Shown: positions 39,377 to 52,888, numbered from the stretch's first letter. The stretch is 64,000 nucleotides of DNA from Cricetomys ansorgei (GCA_026225945.1 JAMJFZ010001074.1:3867001-3931000); one strand, 5' to 3'. The notes: generated from the sequence alone by a model not told the origin. Program-made: numbers and translations.

Positions 39377-42300
39377 CACATTGGTTTTGTTTTGTTTTGA
39401 ATCTCATAGACCGAGTAACACTTTAAATTAGGAATATATATTAATCTAGCCATTGAGAGAATTACATTGTTCACATTTCAATACATTTCAGTATAAGTTT
39501 ATAGAAAGAAAAGTGTATTATTTATTCTTTTAGTTTTTATTTTATTTTTCAGGCGTAACTATTTTAAAGAAACATTCTTACTGTGCTTCTGGATTATTGA
39601 CTTGGAAACCTAGATTTGCCTGCACCAGATTGCTCTTGGGTCTAAATAACTTGGACATTCGGTAGGACCACTGCACAACTGTGAGAATAGCCTCTCTCAA
39701 AACTCAAAATGAATGATGATTTCCTCATTTAAAGAGTTATCCAGGCTATAAGATTAAAAAACAACAATAACACACCCCCAAAACCAAAATTTTCTCCTAG
39801 ATAAACTCTTCATATTTCTTGGTTTATGAGCCTCCATCATATATTCAAACAACTTCAATGATTTTTCTGGTCACTTTTAGGCAATACAAATGTCTTGAGC
39901 CAACTTTCATTCAATAAACAAGGAGTCAATTATAGCTTAAATAGTAAGATAAGTCCATGTGCTGTGTGTAACTAAAGGGTATTAAATGTGGAACTTCTCT
40001 ACACTTGCTTTCACCTGCTGCTCTTCGAGATCGTTACAGGCTACAAGAATCAGACGCTCTGGGCATTGGCAGATCTGCATTGAAACGGCAGCCCTCTCAT
40101 AGTGGTAAAAAGTTACAATTTATATATATGCTAATAAGTTATTTAAAATGTGTGTCTCTTAGTTTTATTAAAATGTAGAATCCCGTGCTCAAATTTGATA
40201 TGTCATGTTTGAGAATTTTATGACATAAATGAAAACAAAAGGAAATGTGTGTGTGGGGGGGGGATTCTAAATTCACAGACTCTGAAGCATTTCTCTTTCC
40301 AAACTCTAGACTTTGCTTCACCCTCAAGCTAACAGCTATCTATACCTGTCACTGGACAGAGGAATGGCTACACTAATTGATATGGTCCATCCATGGGAAA
40401 CCAGGCGTGGAGAAGAGACACATACAGGATCTGCATATTAAGTGTCATTTGAGCAAAATATTCTGCCACTGGGAGACAGAATATGTCCCTATGTGTGCAT
40501 GTTCCCTGTGCCTGTTATCTCAGGACTATGCATTGCATATTAGAAGAAGGTCTCCTGTTTGAAGCTTAAGGTAGAAACAGAGAGGACCCAGAATCGAAGG
40601 AGGGACACTCTGCGTTTCTTATTGTAGCACATCTTCCTCAAAACATTATGCTTTTCCATCTCTTATATCAGAGATGAAAAGCTTATATGGGTTGACTGTG
40701 GCTTCAACAGAAAATCAGCTGTAGGTTCTTTTCCTTCTGGGGGCAATTTTGAAAGTAATTTAGTGCTATTTCATCACTAGAATTCCCCATCCATAGTTCC
40801 CCTTCACTGATTTGCTACTGTGCCATTCTGCCTTGTATCCCTGTGGATCACGAAGCAGGCAGATCACGGAGGTTCCCTGGATGTTGCTCTAGGACTCCAA
40901 GTCTCCTAATGCATCAGGCTGCTTGATTTGGGGAACTATGTCTGGCCCACAGGGACTCCACTCACATTCCTTCTCTTTCATATTTTGGAATTTAAGTCCT
41001 ATCCTCCAAACATCCCCGACTTTTTGCCTTTTTTTTTTTTTTTTCAGTCCACATTGGAGTCAGCCACAGCTTCTAGTTTTCCCAGGCTTCACAGCTGTCA
41101 AATCATCATTCCAAATATAATATATTATAGGAAACTGTAATGAGTAATAAAAACAAAATCCAGTGTGGGAGTTTTCTGGAACAGGGAGGCTACTAGAGGG
41201 TGAGGATGTCTGAATCATGAACTGGGAAACAGATTCTGGAGACCAGCATCAGGGTGCAGATTCAAATTTACTTTGCAGCAGCAAGAAATTATACTCAACC
41301 CAAGAACCAATGAGGATGTGTCATGAAGCACAGCAAGCCAGTCACGTGAAGGATCACCTGACTGCACTATGGGGAAGGGGCAGAGTCAGTTAACCAGCAA
41401 GGATTTCCAATAAGGAGGAAGCTACGAGACTTCCGTACTCTTGTTGGGCTCTACCAGTATGCTAGGATTCGCCATCTTAGACCACATGGTAAGCCTGGGG
41501 TCAGGACCTTTCAGGAAGTTTGAGGAGCCAGTGATGCCTTCCTTTTTACCCCTTCCATCTCTGCAAGGGCCACTTGAATTTCTCCCACAATGCACCACGT
41601 TACTTCTTTCTGACCCTGCTGCATTGAGTTCTAGTTCCTTTATTAATAAGTCTATTCTTAACAGAAATCGTAACTTTTTAAGAGAGAAAAGATGTGGATT
41701 CCTGCAAACATACACTAAAGCTTTTGAATTTGAGTTGCCAAAACACAGGAAACTAAAACTTGGACAAAGAATTTGAACCTCAAACGGTGACTGTACTTTC
41801 AAATGACAGGAGAAATCAACCAAAGTCCTCCAAACCCAGAAAATAACCAGGACGTTAACTTTAAATATACCCCAAACAATTTGAAACTGTCAAGCCATAA
41901 ACTATAGCAGAAAGATAGCTAGCTATAAATATTTTCTTCAATTCAGTAGCTCTTATGAAGGAAGAAAAACACTGTGCTCTTAGATAAAAGGTGTCATTTA
42001 TACTCTTGCATGACTACATATCAAGTTGAAAAAAGTTATGCAGCATTGAGCTTCACGATTCAGTTAAAAACATAGGCTGGTAACAGTTCAGCTGCCTCGA
42101 GAAATCAAGATGTATTCATGCTTGTTTAATTTTTACATATGATACCATAAATATAGCTATATATTATATATCTTAGATGACCTTATAAATGGGGATGTTG
42201 GTAACAGTCAAGGAGTCAAGCTCACATGAGTTAAGAGATTACTCAGCAAAACTGAACATCAAAATAGTCCATCTTGAGTCAATTAATGGATAATTTTATG

Positions 42301-42434
42301 ATAACGTCAGTAATAATATATTACCATGAAAATTGCTTTATCATTTATAGGAATAAAATGCCATATCAAGATTTAAGTGTGTGTATGTGTATATATACAT
42401 ATATTGAAAAATATTATTCATTTTGTTGTAAAAT

Positions 42435-43171
42435 TGTTGGGGCCCAGGTTTCCCAGGCTATGAAATGCTTTAGCTTGACAAGGTTCCTGAAGCGAATTCA
42501 CTGCCGGGAACTGGAACTCCCTAACTGCCTTGCTCCTTTTTTGTCTTCACTGTACGGTGGCATATGTTCTCTCATCAATAATAAGATCTGTATAAGCCAA
42601 TAGTAATAGCAAAATCAATCCCTGAGCTGGCTACTGTGGGCTGGAATGGAACACAGCCATGCTATCCAGAAGTAAATTGCAATAAAGCAACCCAGGTTTA
42701 TTGCAAAGATTTAAGAAATATAAAACCCAGAAAATTCCCCTAAGTTAGTAGTTATTAGCAGCTTCTCCCCACCACTCAGCAGGGATTCTTTCTTCCCCAG
42801 AATACCCAGGCACCATTGCGTCTCAGGTGCAGGAGGCTACCCCCACACCTGACCGATGAGGTTGAGGAACCAATCAAAATAGCCCAAGACCAGGGCTCCG
42901 GGGGACCCCAATAAAAGCCCTGGACTGGGGTTGCTCTCTCTCTTGCCCTCTCGCCTCTTGCCCACATCTCCCGCCCGTGCGCGGCGCCCGCCCCAAGCTG
43001 CCGCGCCTGTCCCAAGCCGCCTCTGCGCCAAGTTCATTTAATAAAAAGGCCTCATGCGGTTTTAACAGCCACCAAGACTGTCTTGTGTTTCTTTGGGGTT
43101 TACCCATCCTTCGTGGAAGAAAGAACCCCCATTTTCGCGGGGGCCAGAGCTGGACCGTCAGGACCCCTGCA
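42435..43171 (+). mobile_element. Solo LTR, ERV class II-like, with perfect 6-bp target duplication
   Basis: The 737-bp element begins TGTTGGGGCCC and ends GGACCCCTGCA. These termini are imperfect inverted repeats with the TG...CA ends of retroviral LTRs. It is flanked by identical TAAAAT at 42429-42434 and 43172-43177; a 6-bp duplication is typical of class II (ERVK/IAP-like) insertions. Promoter-like parts are in the expected order: CCAAT (about 42870), TATA-like caataaaa (42909-42916), a CT-rich then GC-rich stretch, and a polyadenylation signal (aataaaa, about 43040). The 3' half keeps about twenty CpGs in an otherwise CpG-poor window, which suggests recent insertion. No internal viral sequence remains, so it is a recombined solo LTR. 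Its transcriptional direction is opposite to Edil3. I do not assert a family name. Confidence 0.88.
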
Positions 43172-43654
43172 TAAAATAACATCATACATGCTTGTAAATG
43201 GATCCTTTTTCTTACTCTATAAAAATATGACAAATTATTGTTATAAGCCTCCTTAGAAACATGGAATGATTGCCTGACACTGAGGAGACTGACTGGAACT
43301 TTTAAAGATGTCTTGTGATGACTCTGTTTACCTCTGAACGTACCATACTATGATATTTCTCATTACACATGAGAGCCAAATGGGAAGAACTGGGAATACT
43401 GATTTTTTTCTTAATGTACATCAATTTCATACATATCAGTTGGAATGAGTTACAGAAAAATCCCTAAATATTAAGATAACTATGAATAAGAACAGAAATC
43501 TAAAATGTAGGCTTTGAGCCATAGAAATTTAAGAAGGATGTTCAATGGATTTCATAGTTTTCATGGTCCTAATCACCATTTTCCCCAGAAATAGAAATAT
43601 AAGCTGCCTTGAAGTATAAAATAAATGAAAAATATCAAAACAGATGTTTCAAGT

Positions 43655-43760
43655 TGATTCATTAAACACATCTACCTTATAGCAGGCACCTTTCTAGGTA
43701 TATAGGATACATAATTGCCTAGGTGAAGCAGACATGGCATCAACAGTCAGCAGGTGACTC
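43655..43760 (+). repeat. Ancient interspersed repeat, family unnamed
   Basis: The words gattcattaaacacatctac, agcaggcacctttctaggta and tataggatacataattgcct match a common mammalian repeat motif (attcatt...gccaggcactgttctagg...gatacag). A second copy of the motif is near 44305. Confidence 0.4.
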
Positions 43761-44304
43761 CAACAGGTTTACTGTAAAAAGTTAAGGAAATATAAATGCT
43801 TTCTTTTGCTTCACTATGTTTTCTCAATTTCTATTTTGGCAGTCCAAAATTAAGGAAGCGGTTTCCAATATCTTTTTTATTTGTTCAGTTATTTATTTGT
43901 TCATGAATATTCATAATGCCCATATATTTGAGTACACACTATGCTTAAAACATAACTTTACAATATGGTTAGATATCAAGCAAATCTAAGTCAAGGAATG
44001 TTTTCTTTCACATATCAGAGGCAATTAGAAGCATAGAAAAAATAGAGAAACATAGAAATATGATATAGAAAATGAAAGTAGGGTGAATTTTTTGTGAGAC
44101 AGAGAAGCCATTGACAATGTTTCAAGTTCATTTGACTATAAGACTCACTGTTAGATGAAGCTATCATTAAATCCAAATTAATTTTACAAGCTCTGAAAGG
44201 TGCACACTTATTTAAAGGTTTCCTTTGGTTTACTTCAGGGGCCAACATAACAAGACACACTGTTACTTCATGATACATGAATGGATTTACTGACAAATAG
44301 AAAT

Positions 44305-44390
44305 ATATTCATTTAATAAACATGTATCAAGTGGTTATAATAGCCTAGGTTCTTTCAAGCAGAGCAGAGAGCAAAACCAAAGCAAATTAA
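44305..44390 (+). repeat. Ancient interspersed repeat, family unnamed
   Basis: The words tattcatttaataaacatgt and gagcagagagcaaaaccaaa fit the same mammalian motif as 43655-43760, in the same orientation and about 650 bp away. Confidence 0.35.
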
Positions 44391-44487
44391 CTTTTTATTC
44401 TAAAATGGAACCTTATTTTCTAGATAGAAGAAAAACGATAACCATAAATACGAAGAACAATAAGTTTTGGGTCACGAAAATATTAAT

Positions 44488-44523
44488 GATAATAATAATA
44501 ATAATAGTAATAGTAATAATAAC

Positions 44524-44554
<31 letters not shown>
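44488..44554. repeat. (AAT)n microsatellite
   Basis: AAT units with AGT and AAC variants in the left half and a pure run at the right end. Confidence 0.96.
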
Positions 44555-46628
44555 GAATGGTGGAAAGAAGTAGTACTGAAAGGAGCTACAAAATGTCATT
44601 TCATGCACTGCACTGACTGACACTTTGAAATGTATTTCTTTTGTCAAACTCTAACACCAAGATGAGAGACGAGCATTGTGGTCACCTAGTAAAGAGCAAA
44701 GCAGGTAAATGACACAGATGCAACCATCTCAGACTGAAAGCAAGTGTGTCATGGTTGAAGACAAGAGAAGAAGGGACCAAGAGAAAATTAGTAGAAGATG
44801 AATTGGAGAAAGATGGAAGAGATTTTCAGCAGGTCCACCATGTTGGGTCTCAGCAAGGAGTTTGGATTCAACCTTGAGCATGCTAGGTAACAATGGATGT
44901 TTTGGAACACAGCAATGACCCAATGTAAAAGATAGTTTAAGACAGGCATTTAGACTGTTTATACTCGAGATACACAATTGGCTAGTGTGCAGATAGCAAA
45001 ACCTTTAGGATCATATCAGATGATATGATTTGATATCAGATAATATCATATCTTTCTGATATGGACATGATGTTTTGGTGGAAAGGACAGGAGGAATTAA
45101 TGGATTGTGAATAGGTTTTTTTTTTTGTTGTTGTTGTTTTTTAACAAATCACAGAACATTCAGAGACACCTGACCCATATAATTCTTCTGAAGAAGAATT
45201 AAGAGCATTTACAGGTTCTTTTTCTCTCTCCATGTTTGTTTAGTATGTGACTGTCTTCTCTCTACCGCTCATTGCTGCTATTGAAAGGAAATATACAACA
45301 ATTAGATGTTACATTTTAAATTGAGGAGTTTAGTGTTTCCCTCCTCTAAATATCACTAGCTCCTATAAAATCAATATTTATTTTACTACTGCTTTCTTCT
45401 ATCATGCTTAAAGGAAAACATATTTTTGAAAACCAGTGATGGAAATGAAGATGAATAAACTACAGATGTATAGAATTCATGATTGTACAAAAGCACTTTC
45501 AAATATTTTAAATTGCCCTGATATCATCACCTGGATCTAATAGTCAGCAAGCAGCCCAGCTATTTCTGTTTAAAGGAATAATGTCAATTAACTTTTGATG
45601 GGGCTCAGAATCTCCTCAGATACAAACACCTGATATGTCTGTGTCACTCTTCTCAAAGATGTTTATCTTAAGATCAAGCTCAGGGTGGGTGGTACGGAAT
45701 GAGCTGGGTGGGGCCTTAGACTGACCCACAGTGGAATCATGAGAAAGCAGGCTGGAAAGCAGGCTGAGCATCACTGTCCATCTCCCCAAGCTTCATGATT
45801 GTAGCTGTTAAGTGATCAATCATTGCTTCTCAGCTGTGTTTTCCTGCCACTGCAGATTTTATTCTAAGCCAAGATTTTCTCTTCCTGTTATAAATTTCTT
45901 TAAATTACCTATACGGTCAGCCACAGCAATGAGGAAAAGTAGCTTACATGGGAAGGAGAAAGGGCTTATCATAATCACTAATACAAATTCATATATTCTA
46001 AGGCACATGAATAATCAAAGCTCAGGTCCTGGTCCATATGAGCTGTCATTTTACTTAATATGCCTGAGTTCATCATTCAGATAAATTGTGATTATCCGAT
46101 TATAAAAAGTTCAGCAATTCCTTCACTTACCACTTAAAATGTGATTTTTTCAGATGATCAACGGTGATTTTTTTTAAATTTAGAACTGTCCTAACTTGTA
46201 CCATATAAAATTACTAAAACTCCCTGAATACCAAAGCTTAATTAATCTTCAAAGTACATGTCGCCTTCAATTTCTATGAATATATAAGCTATAATATGAT
46301 TGCCAAATCAATAAGGAAAAATGAAAGTAAAAAAAATCAATCAAATTACATTCTAAAAGCCAACACTGGTAAATATTCGCTCAATACAATTGTGATGTCC
46401 AGATTCCCCATTACAGTGTAAATTATGTCCGTTTCTTCAAAACTATTATTGTACTTTGGCTGGTAATTATATTAGTCTTGATTTACATACTTTCTTTGGA
46501 ACATTTTCTCTAAAGTGTACTGCATTGTACAATTATAACCCAGCTAGCTTGAAAGACAAAATGATAATGTGTCTGAAATCAATTGGTTTTTATGGTTGTT
46601 TCTTAGCTGAAAATCATAGTTCTATTCT

Positions 46629-46720
46629 GTCTATCTATTTATCTATCTAACTGTCTATCTATCTATCTATCTATCTATCTATCATCTATCATTTATCTAT
46701 ATATCATCTATCCATCTATC

Positions 46721-46766
<46 letters not shown>

Positions 46767-46767
46767 A
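46629..46767. repeat. (CTAT)n microsatellite
   Basis: About 140 bp of CTAT with ATCATC interruptions in the middle and a pure 3' block of about ten units. Confidence 0.97.
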
Positions 46768-47378
46768 CTGTACCTTTCTATACTCCAGAGTTTTTATGTT
46801 ACAGCAGCATACAAAAAACAAAACAAAACAAAAAAAACCCAAAAGCAAAAACTTGTGTACTTACACTAAAAAAAACCAACCAGGCACACTTGTGTCTAGT
46901 AACACTTATCCCAAGTAGCTTCTTTGGAATTCTTGTAAGCAAACACATTTCTAGCTGGCAAGGAGCAGTGGATGATGTGTTGGAATACGGCAACAGGCAC
47001 AATGCAGCCCTATTGATATAAATTCGCATGGTGTGGCTGATGTTATTATGTGCCTCCTTTATAATACTTTATTGCTTCAGAATTTTGTACATGCATATAA
47101 TGCTTTCATCAAAGCTTCATTTTACCTTCTATTTTCCTCTGTCCTTTACCACTTCTTTCCCCTGCTAGCTTCCTGTGCTTTCATACCCTCCATTTTAAAT
47201 GCACTGAGTCCACTTAGTACTTCATGTATGTGCATGGATATAGAACCACCTATTGATAGCTTTTCAATGGACACATTCCTGGGGAAAAAAGCTTACTCTC
47301 CCTCCTCTGGCAGCCATCACTTGCCAATAGTGTGTCACCTGTGAGTTGGACTTTGTGAATTTCAAATATGTACAATTT

Positions 47379-47556
47379 GGGCCAGTGATACAGCTCAGTG
47401 GATGAAGGAATTTGACTTCAAGAGTGATTACTTGAGGTTGATCCCCAGAACCCACATGTGAAAGGAGAGGAGAAATTCGTCCAGGTATCTTCTGACATCC
47501 ACACATGCAGCATAGCAGGCATGTGTCCTCTTTCCCAAATAAACAAATGTAAAATG
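47379..47556 (+). mobile_element. B3 SINE
   Basis: Starts gggccagtgatacagctcag and runs through gaggttgatccccagaaccc (B box region), acatgtgaaaggagaggag and ttctgacatccacacatgca. It ends in an A-rich (AAATAAA) tail. The order fits sense B3. Confidence 0.82.
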
Positions 47557-48710
47557 AGATCAAGTTACAAAATTCAGTATTATAAATATTATCACTTACA
47601 TATGAGCTTCTGTTTTAATACTGATACAGAAATGGGTACCTAAATATGGTATTTTGTGTTATTTATGCTTTTAAAATTTCTAGATTATATCTTGGTCATG
47701 CTGTAGAAATCAGAAAAATGACTGTAATAATGCATATTGGCAATAATGAAACTATATTACATTGGCCAACGAATAGTAAGAAGTAAGTAATTTATGAATT
47801 ACTGACTGAAGTTCATTAGGAAAAAGAAAATAATTATGATGTCAGCATAATTCCCGTTAAACAATTTTTGAAATGTGGACAATGCACACTTCTATTCGGG
47901 TCTTCATTAACCTTGTTTCCGAGGTATGGGAGCGTGAAGGTTTCTGAAGGGTTCTACTCCTCTTGGCATCTGAATCATTTCTGCACAAGCAGTCAGGGTC
48001 AATCGCAAAACAGTTATTATTTGACATATTGTCCTATACTCTACTCTCCCAATTTGTACCTGTATAGCAGTATTGAAATATTCAAATTCTGCATATGAAC
48101 ACTAATGTCTTCCATTATCTGGCATTTTATTTCCTCTGGTTTGTTTTCATTATCTTCTGTTACCGTGCCTAGTAGCATTTCCCTCAGAATCCCTGCACTT
48201 TCTATTTCTTGATTCTCATGGATTCATTCACATCTCTACTCAAATGCCAATAGGTACAGAAAATTTGTTTGTCAGGATGTAAATAGCATGCACATTTCTC
48301 CACTTCTTGGTCCCCATCCTTGTTGATGCACATCGGTACTTGATATTATATATATTATTATATTCTCTTTTAAAGTTGAAGATTTTGGTCACGATAGACT
48401 CATATACATTCCAGAAAGCAATGCAAAGTACCCCTAGCACACTTTATCAGTTTGCCCACGTCATTAACATTTTCTAAAATATCGATATAATAGAAGAACA
48501 AAAATATTAACATTACCGCAATATACCAATGACACTCAAATGTCACTGGCTTTTTGTGTGCATAATTTTTCTATACAATTTATCACTACATAGGATGGTC
48601 AATCTATCATCGGAGTCAGTATGCTGAATGGTTCACGTCCTTCCCTGACAATGTCTGGAGACTATTTATGTGTGTTTCTAAAAATTTCTCACTTTAAAAA
48701 TGTAATGGAT

Positions 48711-48880
48711 GGGGTTGGAGAGATGGCTCAGTGCTTAAGAGCATTGACTATTCTTCTGCAGGACCCAGGTTCAATGCCCAGAACTCACACGGCAACTTAC
48801 AACTATCTGTAACTCCAATTTCAGGAGATCTGACACCCTCACACCAATACACGTAAATTAAAATTAATTAAATTATAAAG
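48711..48880 (+). mobile_element. B2 SINE with target duplication and Pol III boxes
   Basis: Starts ggggttggagagatggctca. The internal Pol III A box (tggctcagtgc, 48724-48734) and B box (ggttcaatgcc, 48768-48778) are preserved. Flanking direct repeats aaaaatgtaatg (48696-48707) and aaaaatgttatg (48881-48892) differ at one of 12 positions, which marks the insertion. It lacks the CA-rich segment of the longest B2 forms. Confidence 0.93.
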
Positions 48881-48889
48881 AAAAATGTT

Positions 48890-49100
48890 ATGTGTATGTG
48901 TACTCCATGTTCTGATTAACCATTAATTTGCTGAATGGCATCTGCATCAATTCTCGTATGGGGCTATTGCAAACCATGCTTCTGTAAGGTTTCGTACAGA
49001 ACTTAGTCTGGATTTACTTTTCTGTTTTTCTGCTGTAAATGCATGAGTGCAATCACTTAGCTATATGGTAATGCACATGTTCTACATTTTATGATCAAGA
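48890..49100 (-). mobile_element. Old L1M fragment beside a B2
   Basis: The plus strand contains gggctattgcaaaccatgct and, later, tatggtaatgcacatgttct, matching the reverse complement of an L1M 3' region. The B2 SINE at 48711-48880 lies immediately to its left. Confidence 0.5.
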
Positions 49101-52100
49101 AGCCTGTGACCACAGAGACTCGGATAGTTTGACTCATTGCTGAAATTCAGTGATTAGAACAGTACAAAGTGAAGACTACAGAACAGTGGACAGCTGTTGG
49201 ATCCTTACAGAGGCTAGTTTTGTGTGCACACATGGTTTTGTTTTATAAAGGTAAGGAATAAATTATGTTTCTTCAAAAATTGATTTCTGAGAATGCTAGT
49301 GAGTGTGATAGTAAGAAATACAGCGGCGATGTCTGATCATTAACCTGCCTACGATACTTGTTTGAACTCTGCATGGTAGAACAGGTCAAGCAGGGAAGGC
49401 TGAACACCTGGACCTTGAAGGGATTTGAATGGTCTAGATACAGCCATCTGAATTTCTAATCTAACAATGCAGTGGGATCCAGTGAGGAATGCCCTGCTTT
49501 TTTTTTCAAGCCATATGATGCTTTGGTTGGCTGGGTAACCAACAGCAGGGGAAAAAATAACCAGCACCTTAATGCTATGTCTTAGGTTGACTCATTAACA
49601 GAGCCAGGAGCTAATGTTCCTTGCTAAACACATTGAATTCTGGGCAAATAGGAACATTGTTATTACCAGACATTGTCAAACATGTAAATAAAGGACATTC
49701 TGACATGACTGGAGAAGACTTTAAAGGAAGAATGAAATCTTGCTTCGAGTAACCAGTATGGAAATGGGTAATGAGCACAAAACTAATCTGGAGATCAAAG
49801 TTAGTATAACGAGGCTGGAGAACTTAGAAAATTTCATCTCACTGTGTTGTTTCATTTTGTTTTGTTTTTTAAGCCGCACTTGTGATATCATCTCTATTTT
49901 TTTAAGATATTCTTATAAAATTATTTGTGAGTCCATCCTAGAAACTTCGACTTTTAGTGTAAGTATAACACCTTCACAGATTCAATCTTTCGGCAAAATT
50001 TTGAACAACTTTCTGTTCAGAATTTTTTATTTTTCTAGCAATAAAATGTTTTTTTAAATAATAAACGGCTAAAAAGAATGATTCATTGATATCTAAATTA
50101 CGATTTTGAAGTATCCTGGGTTTTGTTTATATCCGATTCAAACATCATAAACTTCTGAATATGTATGGACAGTGTATCTCTGCACATGTCTGTTGTCTGT
50201 ATCTGTCAGCACAGTGCCTTTGTTGGTCTCCAGCCAACTAAAGAAAACAAAGAAACTAAACGTGCTTTGGAATACTGGTTACTATGGAGAGACTAAAGGG
50301 CTTGAAGATTTTAGAAGAGCAAATTAATATCTTCTTGCCATAAGAGGACTTGCATTATTTTAAAAAAAGACCAAATCAAAATAGCAAAATTCAACAAATT
50401 TATGATACCAGAATGGACTTCTGATTTTGTATCCTAATGTTGGTTTTTCTTTGAATACTTTGAATACTTCACTGCTTCACTTCATTAAGGAACTGTGATT
50501 CCTTATGGATTGTTGTAGAACACTGATTCCCAGATTTTTTTCAACTTAGAGTCATAGGAGGAGAATTTTAAGTTGGCTGATGCCGTTACTGTTACATTAG
50601 AATGTCTGGTGTGGGAACCAGACATCTGCACAATTTAGTGGACTCCAGGTTATTTTCATGTGCAAGCAAGGCTGAGACCCAAAGTTCTAGAACACTATGA
50701 GCTACTTTCACCATGAAATCTGTCATGTAGATTTAATTAAGAACCAAGTCTACTTCCTGAGATCTCTGTGTTGAGTCAAAGTAATGCGCATGTCTGTCTG
50801 AATCGCTACATGATTGTCGTGCTCTTGCCAATCTCAGGCCTACAGACATGAGCCACTTCACGTGAATCTGCAGCCATAAGTGAGCAAAAAATTTGGAATC
50901 CAAGTCCAGCTTTGACGGTCAAAGATATGTGGAGAAAATGTATTTGGAGATCTTTATTTCAAAGCGGTGAGCAGGTTGTCAGTGAAAGCTACAGATAAAA
51001 GCTTTTTTAGTATTTTGAAGTATTCATTAGGGAAAACTTGTCTCCAGTGTAAACAGTTAAAATGAAAACAGTCACCATGATAAAATTAGGACTGAAATGT
51101 ACATATATAGTATATTCTCAGAAATAAAACAAATATTAAAAAAAAACGAAGTTATTAAATCCAAGATATTGGCAAAGTACTCTGCTTCTGTAGGTCAGGA
51201 ATAGGCCAGTTATTTATATGTTCAATATATTGAAACTATCAAAGAAAGCATGTAATTGTCAAATATATGATTTGTCCAATTACCAATAATTATTGAAATA
51301 AAGCATAGTATTGGCTAAATTAATAAAAGTGAATTTTTCAGTGTATAAAAATGAAAAGAGTCACGAGTCCAGTAAACAGAAGCTGAATGTGTTAACCTAT
51401 ACAATGAGAACACAAAAAATCAAGACCAAGCTAGTTTACAGTAGGTAGCAAAAAATATAAAGAGAAAATTTTATAATCTACATTTTTTATGGCTAGCTTT
51501 CTCAGTGGGAACGGGGGTTACTGAGCTATATATCTCGAGCTAACCTAATACCACGGACCACATCTTTAAAAAGCCAGATGTCTTATTTCCTGAGTTTGGC
51601 TGGCTTCAAGGCCAGCCTTTCTTTTTTGAAGTGGAAGAGACTGAAAGCCGCGGAGCTGTGTGTGCAGGTAGAGAGAATGCACAGAATGCTTCATTGGAAA
51701 GATGAGCAGAGTCCTGGGAATGAAGCAATAGTCCTTTTCGAAGGCATTCAATTTGTTACTAGGCAACAAACTAAATATGAGTACTTCAAGCACACTCTGA
51801 TCGCAGCGTCTTGTAGAGAACTCCTTACTTACAAATGTTTTTCTGAAGCCTACCATCTCGACAACTAAATGAGGCACCTGATTCACCCTGCAATTTGAAT
51901 GCTTTAATTTGCACATGTATCTGAATATTTGTGTGTACATGTCACATATTTCTTTGTAATTTAAAGCAAATGTAATTTGGCAATTCTACATCACATATAA
52001 TACCTAACATTATTATAGAAATCTTATAAGGTTATAATTCCATCACATTTTCAATGTAATTAAAAAATGTGTAATGGCTAAAACACAAAATACAACACCA

Positions 52101-52149
52101 AGTGCTAATTTGAGTGTAGAACATAATCTCTGACTCATTGCTGGTGAGT

Positions 52150-52735
52150 CTGCCACATTATAAGGAAGTCTGGACTTTTTAAACCCAAATTGAATGCACT
52201 TTTGACCTCCAATCTAGCAACTGCATTCTGAGGTTTACTTAAATGAGCTGAAAATGTATGCCCACACAAAATCTTGCACGTGAACTGGAATACCAGGTTC
52301 ATTCATTCTTTCCCCAAACTTAAAACAGTAAAACAAAACAAAACAAGATCATTTTCAGCAGACAAATATGGAAACAAACTGGTAAAACTATAAAAATGAG
52401 CATTTTTAGTAATAAAAAGAATGGGGAACCCAAAATGCATATTTTAAGTGATATTATTGACTTGAAAAGAAACACATTCTAAGATTCCAGCCACTTAACA
52501 TTTTGTAAAAGATACAACTATTAAGACAAAACCAATACCAGCAATTGCCCAGGGTAAAGAGATTAGCAGAAGAGGATTTGTGGGTAGAAGATGGGGTACT
52601 TACCTAAGTAAAACTGTCATCTGTGACTCTGTAATGATGGACATATGATTTTTATGCCTTTCAAATCCTACATAACCCTATGACAAAATGTGTTGGTCCT
52701 AGCATATATTATGTACCTTAGTAGTAATGTAGAAA
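52150..52735 (+). mobile_element. Old L1M fragment
   Basis: The words ctagcaactgcattctgagg, aaatgtatgcccacacaaaa, tcttgcacgtgaactggaat and ccagcaattgcccagggtaa follow the L1M 3'-region order. Diverged. Confidence 0.5.
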
Positions 52736-52740
52736 AAGCT

Positions 52741-52888
52741 AGGGGTGGAGCGGCAGAGCTTTAATCTTAACACTGGGGAGGCAGAGGCTGGAGAATCTGT
52801 CAGTTGCAGGACAGTTTATCTACATAATGAAGTTCAAGCCAGCCAAAAGCTGCATAGTGAGATCCTGTCTCAAAACAAAATAGAACAA
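52741..52888 (+). mobile_element. B1 SINE
   Basis: Sense B1: ggcagagctttaatcttaac, actggggaggcagaggctgg, aagttcaagccagccaaaag, gatcctgtctcaaaac, then an A-rich tail. Moderately diverged. Confidence 0.88.

Noticed and set aside
41026..41047. Long T run ending in cag on the plus strand, resembling a strong splice acceptor
   Set aside because: No coding sequence or donor follows and the gene lies on the other strand. Probably a retroelement tail.
46629..46767. Regularly spaced repeats that could be mistaken for an array
   Set aside because: Simple CTAT microsatellite without spacers. CRISPR arrays are not expected in a mammalian genome.
48711..48880. tRNA-like A and B boxes
   Set aside because: They belong to a B2 SINE with target duplication, not to a tRNA gene.
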